Shown here: piece after piece, positions 9,175 through 17,692 of the stretch | Numbering within the stretch: position 1 is the first letter of the stretch | Layout: each line of letters begins with the position of its first letter | Assembly (NCBI RefSeq): GCF_002242685.1 | Contig: NZ_NBIM01000001.1 | Location: 620,001 to 684,000 of the forward strand | Length of the DNA stretch: 64,000 nt | Direction: 5' to 3' | Source of the DNA: Oceanimonas doudoroffii | GTDB taxonomy: Bacteria > Pseudomonadota > Gammaproteobacteria > Enterobacterales > Aeromonadaceae | Program-made: the position numbers and the translations under genes | Notes under the pieces: generated by a model | Told to the model about the DNA's origin: nothing | Databases searched by the model: none | What the model saw: the letters and a program-made list of their open reading frames with translations, nothing else

Positions 9175-9459
9175 ATGGCCGTAGAAGTGCAATATCGCGT
9201 AGTACGTAACGGAATCGAGAAAATGACCTTTACCAACAAAAAAGAGGCCGATGCCTACGATCGCCTGCTGGAGCTGGCTGAGCATATTGAAACCGTGCTG
9301 GAGCAGGGGCCGGTGAACCTTGAAGAAACGGATAGAGAAGCGTTGGCATTGTTTCTGGCCCAGCACCAAGCCGAGCTGACCGGCCCGAAAAAAAAGCCCG
9401 CCAGAAAGGCGGACAAGGCTGAAAAAGCCGGCGATGACGCGATCAAGGCCGTCGCCTGA
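9175..9459 (+). CDS. yebG: YebG, DNA damage-inducible protein
   Basis: Small protein of 94 residues matching the YebG family: MAVEVQYRVVRNGIEKMTFTNKKEADAYDRLLELAE corresponds to E. coli MAVEVKYVVIREGEEKMSFTSKKEADAYDKMLDTAD. The C-terminal third is Lys/Ala-rich and variable (PKKKPARKADKAEKAG). YebG is one of the classical SOS-induced genes, but its biochemical role is not established. Its own perfect LexA box lies directly upstream, and AAGGAG precedes the ATG. Monocistronic, with no terminator obvious in the 64 bases before the convergent ABC gene. Confidence 0.93.
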   Translation: MAVEVQYRVVRNGIEKMTFTNKKEADAYDRLLELAEHIETVLEQGPVNLEETDREALALFLAQHQAELTGPKKKPARKADKAEKAGDDAIKAVA

Positions 9460-9523
9460 TATCTAACAGGCCGTTCACGGCACCTTGTTTTATCACTCGG
9501 CACCCGCCCGTAAATCAATAATT

Positions 9524-11311
9524 TCAGCTGTATAAGGTTCGGTACAGACCCGGCTGCTCCAGCAGCTCGTGGTGAGTGCCGGACTGGCTGATCTTACCAT
9601 CCTCAAACACGATGACCCTGTCGGCCTGGCGTACCGAGCTCAACCGGTGCGCCACTATCAGGGTGGTGCGATCCTTGAGGAAGCCCGACAGCGCCTGGTG
9701 CAGGCGCTGCTCGGTATCGGTATCCAGTGCCGAGGTAGCCTCGTCGAGAATGACGATGGCCGGATCCTTCAGGATCATTCTTGCCACCGCCAGGCGCTGT
9801 TGCTGGCCTCCCGAGAGCCGAACGCCCCGTCGGCCAATTTCGGTATCCAGGCCGTTATCCATGGCCGCAATTACGTCATCCAGCTGTGCCACCCTGAGAG
9901 CCTGCCAGATGGCTGCGTCGTCGTGATCATCTCCCAGGTTCAGGTTGGCGCGCACGGTATCGTTGAACAATACCGGTTGTTGCAGCACCGTGGCCACGTG
10001 TTCCCGTATGGTGGCAAAGCCGATATCGGTGCTGCTGGCACCGCCAAAGCGAATGTCGCCGCTGTTGGCGGGGTAGAGGCCCAGCAGCAACTGAATAAAG
10101 GTGGACTTGCCGCCACCGCTGGCCCCCACCAGGGCGACTTTTTCGCCGGCGCCGATGCTGAGACTGATGTCGTCCAGCACGCGGCGTTCGCCATCGTAGG
10201 AGAAGCTCAGGTTGCGCACCTCCACCGGCAGGGTAGTGCTACCGAGGAAGGGGTTGATGCCACCGGCCGGAGCGGGAGCCTCTCCCAGGGCCAGCATGGC
10301 ATTGATGCGCCGGCGGGCGGCATCGGCGGCATAGAAGGAATACTGCATGTTGAGCAGCTCCTGTACCGGCCCCATCATGAACCAGAGGTAGCTGAACACC
10401 GCGAAAATCTGACCCACGGTCAGGTCTGTGTACAGCACCATGATCATGCCCACGGCGCGAAACAGCTCCACTCCCGATAAAAACAACAGAAAGCTGGCCT
10501 TGCCGGCGGCCTCGCTCTTCCAATGATACTCAATGGCGGTATCGCGCACGCCCCTGGCCTTGTCGATGACCCGCAACAGGTAGTGACGTTCACGATTGGC
10601 GGCACGAATTTCCTGAATGCCGTCCAGGGTTTCCACCAGCGCCTGCTGAAACAGCTCAAAGGCCTTGTTTTCATCGCGCTTGAGGTGCTTTACCTTGGAA
10701 CCCAGCCGGCTGGAAAAGAACACCACCACCGGATTGAGCAACAGAATAAACAGGCCCAGCTGCCAGTTCAGCAGCAACAGCACCACGGCGGTGCCCAGCA
10801 CGCTCAACAGGCTTATCAGCAGCCGGCTCAGGGTTTCCCCGAGAAACTTGTCGAGGGTTTCAACGTCGGTGATGTAGTGGGAGCTGACGCTGCCGGCACC
10901 CACCGACTCAAAGGCGCGCATGGGGGTGCGCATCAACTGACGGGTAAGGCGGCGGCGGATCTGAAAGGTGATGTGTTTGGCCACATGGGCAAATTGCCGG
11001 CCCTGCAATATGTTGAACACCAGGGCCAGCGCGCGCAGCAACAGGGTAACCAGCAGCACCGCCAGAATATAGCCCACGCCGGTCTGCCAGGCCGTGGGTA
11101 ACAGCGGGTCGAGCCAGGCGATCAGGGTCCCCGGCTGCTCAAGCAACACCTCGTCCACCAGCAGGGGCATCAGCAGCGGCACCGGTACCGCCAGCAGGGT
11201 GCCGACAATGGCCAGCAGGTGGGCATTGATCAACAACCGCTTGTGGCGGCGCATCATGCCGGTGATCACCGGCCAGTGCAAACCCTGCTCGTTCGCTTTA
11301 TTTTTATTCAT
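9524..11311 (-). CDS. ABC exporter, fused permease and ATPase (MsbA-like)
   Basis: Half-size ABC exporter of 595 residues: six membrane helices in residues 1-320, then a nucleotide-binding domain. Visible are Walker A (GASGGGKST), the Q-loop region (VLQQPVLFNDTVRANL), signature [14 protein letters not shown], Walker B with catalytic Glu (AIVILDEATSALD) and the switch His (IVAHRLSSV). It should act as a homodimer. Substrate unknown: lipid, peptide or drug are all possible for this family. It sits divergent from msrC; the intergenic gap is about 70 bases. Not part of an evident operon. Confidence 0.87.
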   Translation of the reverse strand: MNKNKANEQGLHWPVITGMMRRHKRLLINAHLLAIVGTLLAVPVPLLMPLLVDEVLLEQPGTLIAWLDPLLPTAWQTGVGYILAVLLVTLLLRALALVFNILQGRQFAHVAKHITFQIRRRLTRQLMRTPMRAFESVGAGSVSSHYITDVETLDKFLGETLSRLLISLLSVLGTAVVLLLLNWQLGLFILLLNPVVVFFSSRLGSKVKHLKRDENKAFELFQQALVETLDGIQEIRAANRERHYLLRVIDKARGVRDTAIEYHWKSEAAGKASFLLFLSGVELFRAVGMIMVLYTDLTVGQIFAVFSYLWFMMGPVQELLNMQYSFYAADAARRRINAMLALGEAPAPAGGINPFLGSTTLPVEVRNLSFSYDGERRVLDDISLSIGAGEKVALVGASGGGKSTFIQLLLGLYPANSGDIRFGGASSTDIGFATIREHVATVLQQPVLFNDTVRANLNLGDDHDDAAIWQALRVAQLDDVIAAMDNGLDTEIGRRGVRLSGGQQQRLAVARMILKDPAIVILDEATSALDTDTEQRLHQALSGFLKDRTTLIVAHRLSSVRQADRVIVFEDGKISQSGTHHELLEQPGLYRTLYS

Positions 11312-11384
11312 TCACCACCATCATTGGTTTTCATTTTCCCAAAGGGCAGGTAATTTAGGCCAAAATCACCAACCCTCTGACACC

Positions 11385-11843
11385 ATGAGTGAAAAAAACG
11401 CATTTTATCAAAGCCTGACCGCTCAGGCACTGGCGCTGTGCGAAGGCGAACCCAATCGCATTGCCAAACTGGCGAACCTGTCTGCCCTGCTGAACCTGTC
11501 CCTGGACGACATCAACTGGGTGGGCTTTTATCTGCGTGAACAGGACGAGCTGGTGTTGGGTCCGTTCCAGGGCAAGCCCGCCTGTGTCCGTATTCCCATG
11601 GGCCGAGGCGTGTGTGGTACCGCCGCCGCCAATGGCGAGGTGCAGCGGGTAGCCGATGTGCACGCCTTTGCCGGCCACATCGCCTGTGACGCCGCCAGCA
11701 ATTCCGAAATTGTGCTGCCGCTGGGCGAGGGTGACAAGGTCTGGGGCGTGCTTGATATCGACAGCCCCAGCCATGGCAGGTTTGACACCGAGGATGAAGC
11801 CGGTCTTTCGGCCCTGGTGCGTGCCGTTCTGCCGCTGCTGTAA
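11385..11843 (+). CDS. msrC: Free methionine-(R)-sulfoxide reductase (GAF-type)
   Basis: GAF-domain enzyme of 152 residues that reduces free L-methionine-(R)-sulfoxide, using thioredoxin-type electrons. The three family cysteines are present at C67, C77 and C101 (KPACVRIPMGRGVCG, HIACDA), with the same spacing as C84, C94 and C118 of E. coli YebR. The ATG at 11385 matches the family N-terminus; the open frame extends upstream into the divergent gene but without similarity. As in E. coli it precedes proQ and prc, though about 90 bases separate it from proQ. Confidence 0.92.
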   Translation: MSEKNAFYQSLTAQALALCEGEPNRIAKLANLSALLNLSLDDINWVGFYLREQDELVLGPFQGKPACVRIPMGRGVCGTAAANGEVQRVADVHAFAGHIACDAASNSEIVLPLGEGDKVWGVLDIDSPSHGRFDTEDEAGLSALVRAVLPLL

Positions 11844-11935
11844 CAAAGCCGGGGGTCGCTTTTGTCGGTGCGGCCCTTATAATGTGAAGGTTTCAACGGG
11901 CGGTGCGCCCACAGCTTTCAAAACCAAGGTAATTC

Positions 11936-12487
11936 ATGGAAAACTCTGAAAAACTGAAAAACAGCAAAGAAGTCATCGCCTACCTGGCCGAGCGCTTTCC
12001 CCAGTGTTTTGTGGCGGCCGGCGAAGCCAAGCCGCTCAAGATAGGTATCTTTCAGGATCTGGCCGAGCGCATGGAAGATGACCCCCGGGTCTCACGGACC
12101 CTGCTGCGCACCGCCCTGCGCCAGTACACTTCCAGCTGGCGTTACCTGCATGGTCTCAAGGCCGGTATGAGCCGCGTGGACCTGGACGGCAACCCTTGTG
12201 GCGAGCTGACCCAGGAACACATCGATCACGCCAAGCAGGCGCTGAAGGAAAGCAAGGAAAAGGTGTTTGGTCCCCGCAAGGAAAAACCCGCCGGCAACAA
12301 AAAGCCCCGCCCGCGCGCCAACAAGAAGGTTGACCCCGCGAAACTCGCCGTAGAGCAGAATGTCAAAGTTATGCTGGGTAAGTCTCCGGTACCCGCTACC
12401 ATTATGGAAGTGACCCGGGACGATGTTCAGGTGCAGCTGAAAACCGGCATGTCGGTTCGCGTCAAGTTCGAACATATAGTTCTCTGA
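11936..12487 (+). CDS. proQ: ProQ, global RNA chaperone
   Basis: RNA-binding protein of 183 residues. The N-terminal FinO/ProQ domain (about 5-120) carries [22 protein letters not shown] and [21 protein letters not shown], both diagnostic. A short basic linker ([17 protein letters not shown]) leads to the C-terminal Tudor-like domain ([29 protein letters not shown]). E. coli ProQ is 232 residues; the difference is mainly a shorter linker. It binds structured sRNAs and mRNA 3' ends. Ten bases separate it from prc, as in other gammaproteobacteria, so the two are probably cotranscribed. Confidence 0.95.
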   Translation: MENSEKLKNSKEVIAYLAERFPQCFVAAGEAKPLKIGIFQDLAERMEDDPRVSRTLLRTALRQYTSSWRYLHGLKAGMSRVDLDGNPCGELTQEHIDHAKQALKESKEKVFGPRKEKPAGNKKPRPRANKKVDPAKLAVEQNVKVMLGKSPVPATIMEVTRDDVQVQLKTGMSVRVKFEHIVL

Positions 12488-12497
12488 GGAGTAGGGT

Positions 12498-14504
12498 TTG
12501 ATCAGTCACGGAATTCGTTTGTCTCTGGTGGCCGCCGGCATGCTGGTCGCCGGGGTTGCCTGGGCAGTGCCGCCGGCCATTGAGGCCGATGCCATCCCCG
12601 TTCTGGCACCGGAAAGCCAGCATGCCGCTGCCAGCAAGCGGATTACCGCGCTGTTCACCCGCTCTCATTACAAGCAGTTCATGCTTGACGATGCGTTTTC
12701 ACAGGCGATTTTTGATCGTTACATCGAAAGCCTGGATTACGGCCGCAACATCTTCACTCAGCAGGACATTCGCCGCTTTGAGCGCTATCGCGATCGGTTT
12801 GACGACCTGTTGCGAGCCGGGCGGCTCGATGCCGCCTTTGATATGTTCAACGACAGCCTCAGGCACCGTTACGAGCGCTTGAGTTATGCGCTGTCGCTGC
12901 TCGATACGCCCATGACCTTTGATGGTGACGAGGACTATCAGTTCGACCGCACCGAGGCGGACTGGCCCGCGGATCAGCGCGAGCTGGACGAATTGTGGCG
13001 CAAGCGGGTCAAGTTTGACGCCCTGAGCCTGGCTCTGGCCGACAAGGACTGGAGCGAGATCAAGGACACCCTGACCAAGCGCTACAACAACGCCATCAAG
13101 CGCCTGGCCCAGAGCGAAAGCGAAGACGCCTTTCAGAGCTTTGCCAACGCCTTTGCCCGGGCCATTGAACCCCACACCAGTTACCTGAGCCCTCGCAACG
13201 CCGAGCGCTTCGAGACCGAGATGAACCTCTCCCTTGAAGGCATAGGCGCCGTGCTGCAGGCGGAAGACGACTACACCGTTATTCGTTCCCTGGTACCCGG
13301 CGGCCCGGCGGCCAAGTCCAGCGAATTGCAGCCCGATGATCGCATCATTGGGGTGGGGCAGGCCGTCGACAAGATCACCGACGTGATCGGTTGGCGGCTC
13401 GACGAGGTGGTGGATCTGATCAAGGGTCCCAAGGGCACCAAGGTATGGTTGCAGATCCAGCGGGGTCAGGCGGTGGCCAACACGCCGCGCATCGTTGAAC
13501 TGACGCGGGATACCGTGCGCCTGGAAGACAGGGCCGCCAGCGGCAAGGTGCTGGAGGTAAATGATCGCCGCATTGGCGTAATTGAGATTCCCAGTTTCTA
13601 TGTCAACCTGAGCGTCGACGTGGCCCGGGAAATCGACAAGCTCAAGCAGCAAAAGGTGCAGGGGCTGGTGATCGATCTGCGCGCCAACGGCGGCGGTGCC
13701 CTGACCGAAGCTTCGGCGCTCACCGGGTTGTTTATCGACAGCGGCCCTGTGGTGCAGATTCGTGACGGCCTGGGCCGTATTTCGGTGAATGGCGATGATG
13801 ACGATCGCACCAGCTATGATGGCCCCATGGCGGTGCTGGTGGATCGTTACTCCGCCTCGGCCTCGGAAATTTTTGCCGCCGCCATGAAAGACTATGGCCG
13901 GGCGGTGATCCTGGGTGAAAACACCTTTGGCAAAGGCACGGTACAGCAGCACCGCAGTCTGTCACGCATCTATGATCTGTATGAAAACCCCATGGGCTTT
14001 GTGCAGTTCACCATCGCCAAGTTCTATCGCATCAACGGCGGCAGCACCCAGAACCGCGGCGTAAGCCCGGATATTCCGTTCCCCACCGCGGTGGCCGCCG
14101 AGGAGACCGGTGAAAGCCTGGAGAAGAACGCGCTGCCCTGGGATCAGATAGAGAGTCTGGACTTTGCCCATGTGCAGGACCTGTCGCCCTTTCTCGGCCA
14201 GCTGCGTCAGCGTCATCAGGCCCGTATTGAGCAGGATCCCGAGTTCGCCTATGTGTTTGAAGACATTCGTGAATACCTGAAGCTGAAAGACAAGGACTCG
14301 GTGTCACTCAACCTGGCCGAGCGTAAGGCCGAGCTGACCGAGCAGGACGCCAAGTCCCTGGCCCGCCTCAATGACCGCCTGCGTCGGGCCAACCTTGATC
14401 CGGTGCAGACCCTGGATGAAGCGCCAAAGGACTTTGAACCCGAAGACAGCTATTTGCTGGAAGCGGCCCGCATTACCGCCGATCTGGCCGACATGCTGGG
14501 CTGA
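12498..14504 (+). CDS. prc: Tail-specific periplasmic protease Prc
   Basis: C-terminal processing protease of 668 residues. A signal peptide (about 1-23, ending GVAWA) is followed by an N-terminal helical domain, a PDZ domain (about 230-330) and the S41 protease domain. The Ser-Lys dyad is visible as S454 (in YSASASEIF) and K479 (in TFGKGTVQ), 25 residues apart as in E. coli Prc. The start is a TTG with GAGGAG seven bases ahead and a signal peptide right after it; no ATG fits. It trims PBP3 and controls peptidoglycan endopeptidases such as MepS in E. coli. It follows proQ and ends at a strong terminator. Confidence 0.94.
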   Translation: MISHGIRLSLVAAGMLVAGVAWAVPPAIEADAIPVLAPESQHAAASKRITALFTRSHYKQFMLDDAFSQAIFDRYIESLDYGRNIFTQQDIRRFERYRDRFDDLLRAGRLDAAFDMFNDSLRHRYERLSYALSLLDTPMTFDGDEDYQFDRTEADWPADQRELDELWRKRVKFDALSLALADKDWSEIKDTLTKRYNNAIKRLAQSESEDAFQSFANAFARAIEPHTSYLSPRNAERFETEMNLSLEGIGAVLQAEDDYTVIRSLVPGGPAAKSSELQPDDRIIGVGQAVDKITDVIGWRLDEVVDLIKGPKGTKVWLQIQRGQAVANTPRIVELTRDTVRLEDRAASGKVLEVNDRRIGVIEIPSFYVNLSVDVAREIDKLKQQKVQGLVIDLRANGGGALTEASALTGLFIDSGPVVQIRDGLGRISVNGDDDDRTSYDGPMAVLVDRYSASASEIFAAAMKDYGRAVILGENTFGKGTVQQHRSLSRIYDLYENPMGFVQFTIAKFYRINGGSTQNRGVSPDIPFPTAVAAEETGESLEKNALPWDQIESLDFAHVQDLSPFLGQLRQRHQARIEQDPEFAYVFEDIREYLKLKDKDSVSLNLAERKAELTEQDAKSLARLNDRLRRANLDPVQTLDEAPKDFEPEDSYLLEAARITADLADMLG

Positions 14505-14517
14505 GCCATTCTGTTCA

Positions 14518-14542
14518 CGGGGCCGCTCTGGCCCCGTTTTTT
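14518..14542 (+). terminator. Terminator after prc
   Basis: Seven-base GC stem CGGGGCC/GGCCCCG with a five-base loop and six T residues, between prc and pepN. Confidence 0.88.
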
Positions 14543-14580
14543 CATCACTGTTTCTTTTTCACCTTGCTACGGGATCCACT

Positions 14581-17187
14581 ATGAGCCAAAACCAACCTCA
14601 AGTGCAGTATCGCGACGACTACCAGCCGCCCCATTACTGGATTGATACCCTGGATCTGGACATTCAGCTGCATGACAGCGCCACCGAGGTGGTGGCCATC
14701 AGCCGAGTGCGCCGCAACGGCGAACACAATGAAGCCCTGGTGCTCGACGGCGAGCAACTGGAGCTGTTGTCGGTGTCGATTAACGGGGTGGAGACCAGCC
14801 AATACGAACTGGGAGAGGGCAGCCTGACGTTGCCCCAGGTACCTCAGGAATTCGTGCTGACCATCAAGAATCGTATCAATCCCGCCGCCAACACCGCCCT
14901 GGAAGGGCTGTACAAATCCGGTAACGCCTATTGTACCCAGTGCGAGGCGCAAGGGTTTCGGCGCATTACCTTTTATCTGGATCGCCCGGATGTGCTGGCC
15001 CGGTTCAGTACCCGCATTACCGCCGATGCCGAGGCCTGCCCCTATTTGCTGTCCAACGGCAACCGGGTCGGTCAGGGCGTGCTCGATGACGGTCGCCACT
15101 GGGTGCAATGGCAGGATCCCTTTCCCAAGCCGGCCTATCTGTTTGCCCTGGTGGCCGGAGATTTTGATGTGTTGCGCGACCGTTACACCACCCGTAGCGG
15201 CCGCGACGTGGCGCTGGAGATCTTTGTCGACAAGGGCAACCTGCACCGTGCCGGCCACGCCATGGACAGCCTCAAGGCATCCATGCGCTGGGACGAGCAG
15301 CGCTGCAACCTGGAGTATGATCTCGACATCTACATGATAGTGGCGGTGGACTTCTTCAACATGGGCGCCATGGAAAACAAGGGCCTGAATGTGTTCAACG
15401 CCAAGTTCGTGCTGGCCGACGCCCAGACCGCCACCGACGATGATTACCTGGACGTGGAGCGGGTGATCGGTCACGAGTATTTCCATAACTGGACCGGTAA
15501 CCGGGTGACCTGCCGGGACTGGTTCCAGCTGTCTCTGAAGGAAGGCCTGACGGTATTCCGGGATCAGGAATTCTCCTCCGACCTGGGCTCTCGGACCGTC
15601 AACCGCATCGGCAATGTGCGCATCATGCGTGGTCCCCAGTTCGCCGAAGACGCCGGCCCCATGGCCCATCCGATCCGGCCCGATGCGGTGATCGAGATGA
15701 ACAACTTCTATACCCTCACCGTGTACGAAAAAGGGTCGGAAGTCATTCGCATGCTGCACACCCTGCTCGGCGAGCAGGCATTTCAGGTAGGTCTGGCACT
15801 GTATCTGCGGCGTCACGACGGTGAAGCCGCCACCTGTGATGATTTTGTCGCCGCCATGAGTGAAGCCAGCGGCCGGGATCTGACCCGCTTCAAGCGCTGG
15901 TATGGCCAGTCCGGCACGCCGGTGCTGACGGTACGGGACAGTTACGACGCCGACAGCGGCCGTTATACCCTGAGTGTGCGCCAGCACACGCCGCCGACAC
16001 GGGAGCAGCCGGAAAAACTGCCGCTGCACATTCCCCTGAGCATGGCACTCTATACCGAGCAGGGTGAGCCGGTTCCCCTGATCCTTGAAGGCCGGCCGGC
16101 GGATTCGGTGCTGGATGTGCTTGAAGCCGAGCAGGAGTTCGTGTTTGAACGGGTACCGTCCCGTCCGGTGCCGGCACTGCTGCAGGGCTTTTCTGCACCG
16201 GTCAAGCTCGACTATCCCTACAGCGACGAACAGCTCGCCTTGCTGGCCCGGGTCAGTCAGGATGAGTTTGTACGCTGGGACGCGGTGCAGATGCTGATCA
16301 ACGACACCGTGCGCCGCAACATCGCCCTGCTGCAGCGTCGTCAGACTCCCGTGCTGCCGCGCAGCCTGCTGAATGTATTTCGCAGTACCCTGGAAGATAA
16401 CGCCATGGATCGGGCGCTCAAGGCCGAGATGCTGACCCTGCCGGATGTGGCCAGCCTGCTCGAGCTCTTTGAACAGGTGGACATCGATCAGCTTGCCGAG
16501 GTACGCCATCACCTGGCCCGGGAATTGGCCGAGGCCCTGGCGCCGGCCTGGCAGCAGGCCTACGACGACAACCTGACCCCGGAATACCGCATTGACCACC
16601 AGGACATGGCCCGGCGGGCGCTGAAAAACACCGCCCTGGGTTACCTGGCGTTGATGGGTACCGAGATCCCGGTGGCCCATCAGTACGATGCCGCCGACAA
16701 CATGACCGACACGCTCGGAGCGCTACGCGCCGCGGTGCGGGGCGAACTGGACTGTCGTCACGCCATGCTGGCGGATTTTGAGCGCAAATGGCGTGACGAC
16801 GGCCTGGTGCTGGACAACTGGTTTAGATTGCAGGCCACGGCCCCCGGCGCCGACACCTTGGGCCGGGTGCGTGAGCTGATGAGCCACCCCACCTTCAGCC
16901 TGGGCAACCCCAACCGGGTGAGGGCGCTGATTGGTGCCTTCTGTCAGGTGAATCCGGTCCAGTTTCATCGTCTCGACGGCAGCGGCTACGATTTGCTGGT
17001 GGAGGTACTGGAACAGCTTAATCACAGCAACCCACAGGTGGCGTCGCGGCTGCTAACCCCGCTGATCCAGTTCAGTCGGCTGGATGACGCCCGTCAGGGG
17101 TTGATTCGCGCCCGGCTGGAGCGGCTGATGGCACTGCCCGAGTTGTCTCGGGATCTGTTTGAAAAGATCAGCAAGGCCCTGGCTTGA
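14581..17187 (+). CDS. pepN: Aminopeptidase N (M1 family)
   Basis: Zinc aminopeptidase of 868 residues (870 in E. coli). The GAMEN substrate-anchoring motif is at 262-266 and the zinc site HEYFHNW has H298, E299 and H302, with the third ligand E321 in LKEGLTVFRD. Length and the C-terminal helical domain match the monomeric bacterial PepN class. It removes N-terminal residues from peptides in the cytoplasm. The ATG at 14581 begins MSQNQPQVQYRDDY, in line with the family; the open frame upstream overlaps prc. Its stop overlaps the next ATG by one base, so the DUF2835 gene should be translationally coupled. Confidence 0.96.
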   Translation: MSQNQPQVQYRDDYQPPHYWIDTLDLDIQLHDSATEVVAISRVRRNGEHNEALVLDGEQLELLSVSINGVETSQYELGEGSLTLPQVPQEFVLTIKNRINPAANTALEGLYKSGNAYCTQCEAQGFRRITFYLDRPDVLARFSTRITADAEACPYLLSNGNRVGQGVLDDGRHWVQWQDPFPKPAYLFALVAGDFDVLRDRYTTRSGRDVALEIFVDKGNLHRAGHAMDSLKASMRWDEQRCNLEYDLDIYMIVAVDFFNMGAMENKGLNVFNAKFVLADAQTATDDDYLDVERVIGHEYFHNWTGNRVTCRDWFQLSLKEGLTVFRDQEFSSDLGSRTVNRIGNVRIMRGPQFAEDAGPMAHPIRPDAVIEMNNFYTLTVYEKGSEVIRMLHTLLGEQAFQVGLALYLRRHDGEAATCDDFVAAMSEASGRDLTRFKRWYGQSGTPVLTVRDSYDADSGRYTLSVRQHTPPTREQPEKLPLHIPLSMALYTEQGEPVPLILEGRPADSVLDVLEAEQEFVFERVPSRPVPALLQGFSAPVKLDYPYSDEQLALLARVSQDEFVRWDAVQMLINDTVRRNIALLQRRQTPVLPRSLLNVFRSTLEDNAMDRALKAEMLTLPDVASLLELFEQVDIDQLAEVRHHLARELAEALAPAWQQAYDDNLTPEYRIDHQDMARRALKNTALGYLALMGTEIPVAHQYDAADNMTDTLGALRAAVRGELDCRHAMLADFERKWRDDGLVLDNWFRLQATAPGADTLGRVRELMSHPTFSLGNPNRVRALIGAFCQVNPVQFHRLDGSGYDLLVEVLEQLNHSNPQVASRLLTPLIQFSRLDDARQGLIRARLERLMALPELSRDLFEKISKALA

Positions 17188-17408
17188 TGCAACGGTTGCG
17201 CTTTCGGCTGGCCATTTCCGCCGCCGAATTGCAGCGCTACTACTCCGGCCGAGTATCGGCGCTTACGGTGATGACCGAACAGGGGCTGAGGCTGCAGTTG
17301 CCCCTGCATCATTTTCGCCGGTATGTGGGGCACGCCGGGCTCAGTGGTCGTTTTGAGGTGGTGCTGAATGAGCACAACCAGTTGCAACGGCTGGAGCGCC
17401 TGGCCTGA
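17187..17408 (+). CDS. DUF2835 family small protein
   Basis: Basic protein of 73 residues resembling the DUF2835 family that often follows pepN in this group (FRLAISAAELQRYYSGRVSALTVMTEQGLRLQLPLHHFRRYV). No signal peptide, membrane segment or catalytic motif. The ATG overlaps the pepN TGA by one base, in a TTGATG sequence; a TTG one codon earlier is the alternative. Function unknown; context only says it is made together with aminopeptidase N. A terminator follows directly. Confidence 0.75.
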   Translation: MQRLRFRLAISAAELQRYYSGRVSALTVMTEQGLRLQLPLHHFRRYVGHAGLSGRFEVVLNEHNQLQRLERLA

Positions 17409-17418
17409 AAAACCGTAA

Positions 17419-17446
17419 AAAGCGAAGCCCTGGCTTCGCTTTTTTG
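17419..17446 (+). terminator. Terminator after pepN operon
   Basis: Stem AGCGAAGCC/GGCTTCGCT (17421-17429 with 17432-17440) with a T-run to 17445. The 250 bases that follow are AT-rich and probably hold the promoter of the glutamate dehydrogenase gene. Confidence 0.87.
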
Positions 17447-17692
17447 TTGAGAAGGTCTGTTAAATATTTTAACGATAGAAATATGTTGGCTTTCGGAATA
17501 TAAATTCACTCATAAGCAGTCTGTCATTATATATATTCGGACCATAGTGATCCGGTCGATATTTTCGAATTAATGCCCTGCTCACCGCTCGCATTCCCAC
17601 TTTGGCAGGCATAAACTGGTGCCATTATCGGGGTCAAACGGACGCGCCCCTTGTTCCCATGGTTACTGCCTGTCTTCGAGGAATTCGATACC

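Noticed and set aside
14545..16680. 711-codon open frame opposite pepN, and similar long antisense frames (for example 496-1569, 4145-5401, 20996-22546, 38643-40133)
   Set aside because: GC-rich codon bias of the true gene leaves the opposite strand open. The translations are His/Gln/Gly-rich and resemble no protein family.
17478..17495. ATATGTTGGC on the plus strand, resembling the local Ter-like sequence
   Set aside because: It lacks the first G needed for the C(6) lock and its orientation would stop forks before they reach dif, opposite to the trap. Probably chance in an A+T-rich promoter region.
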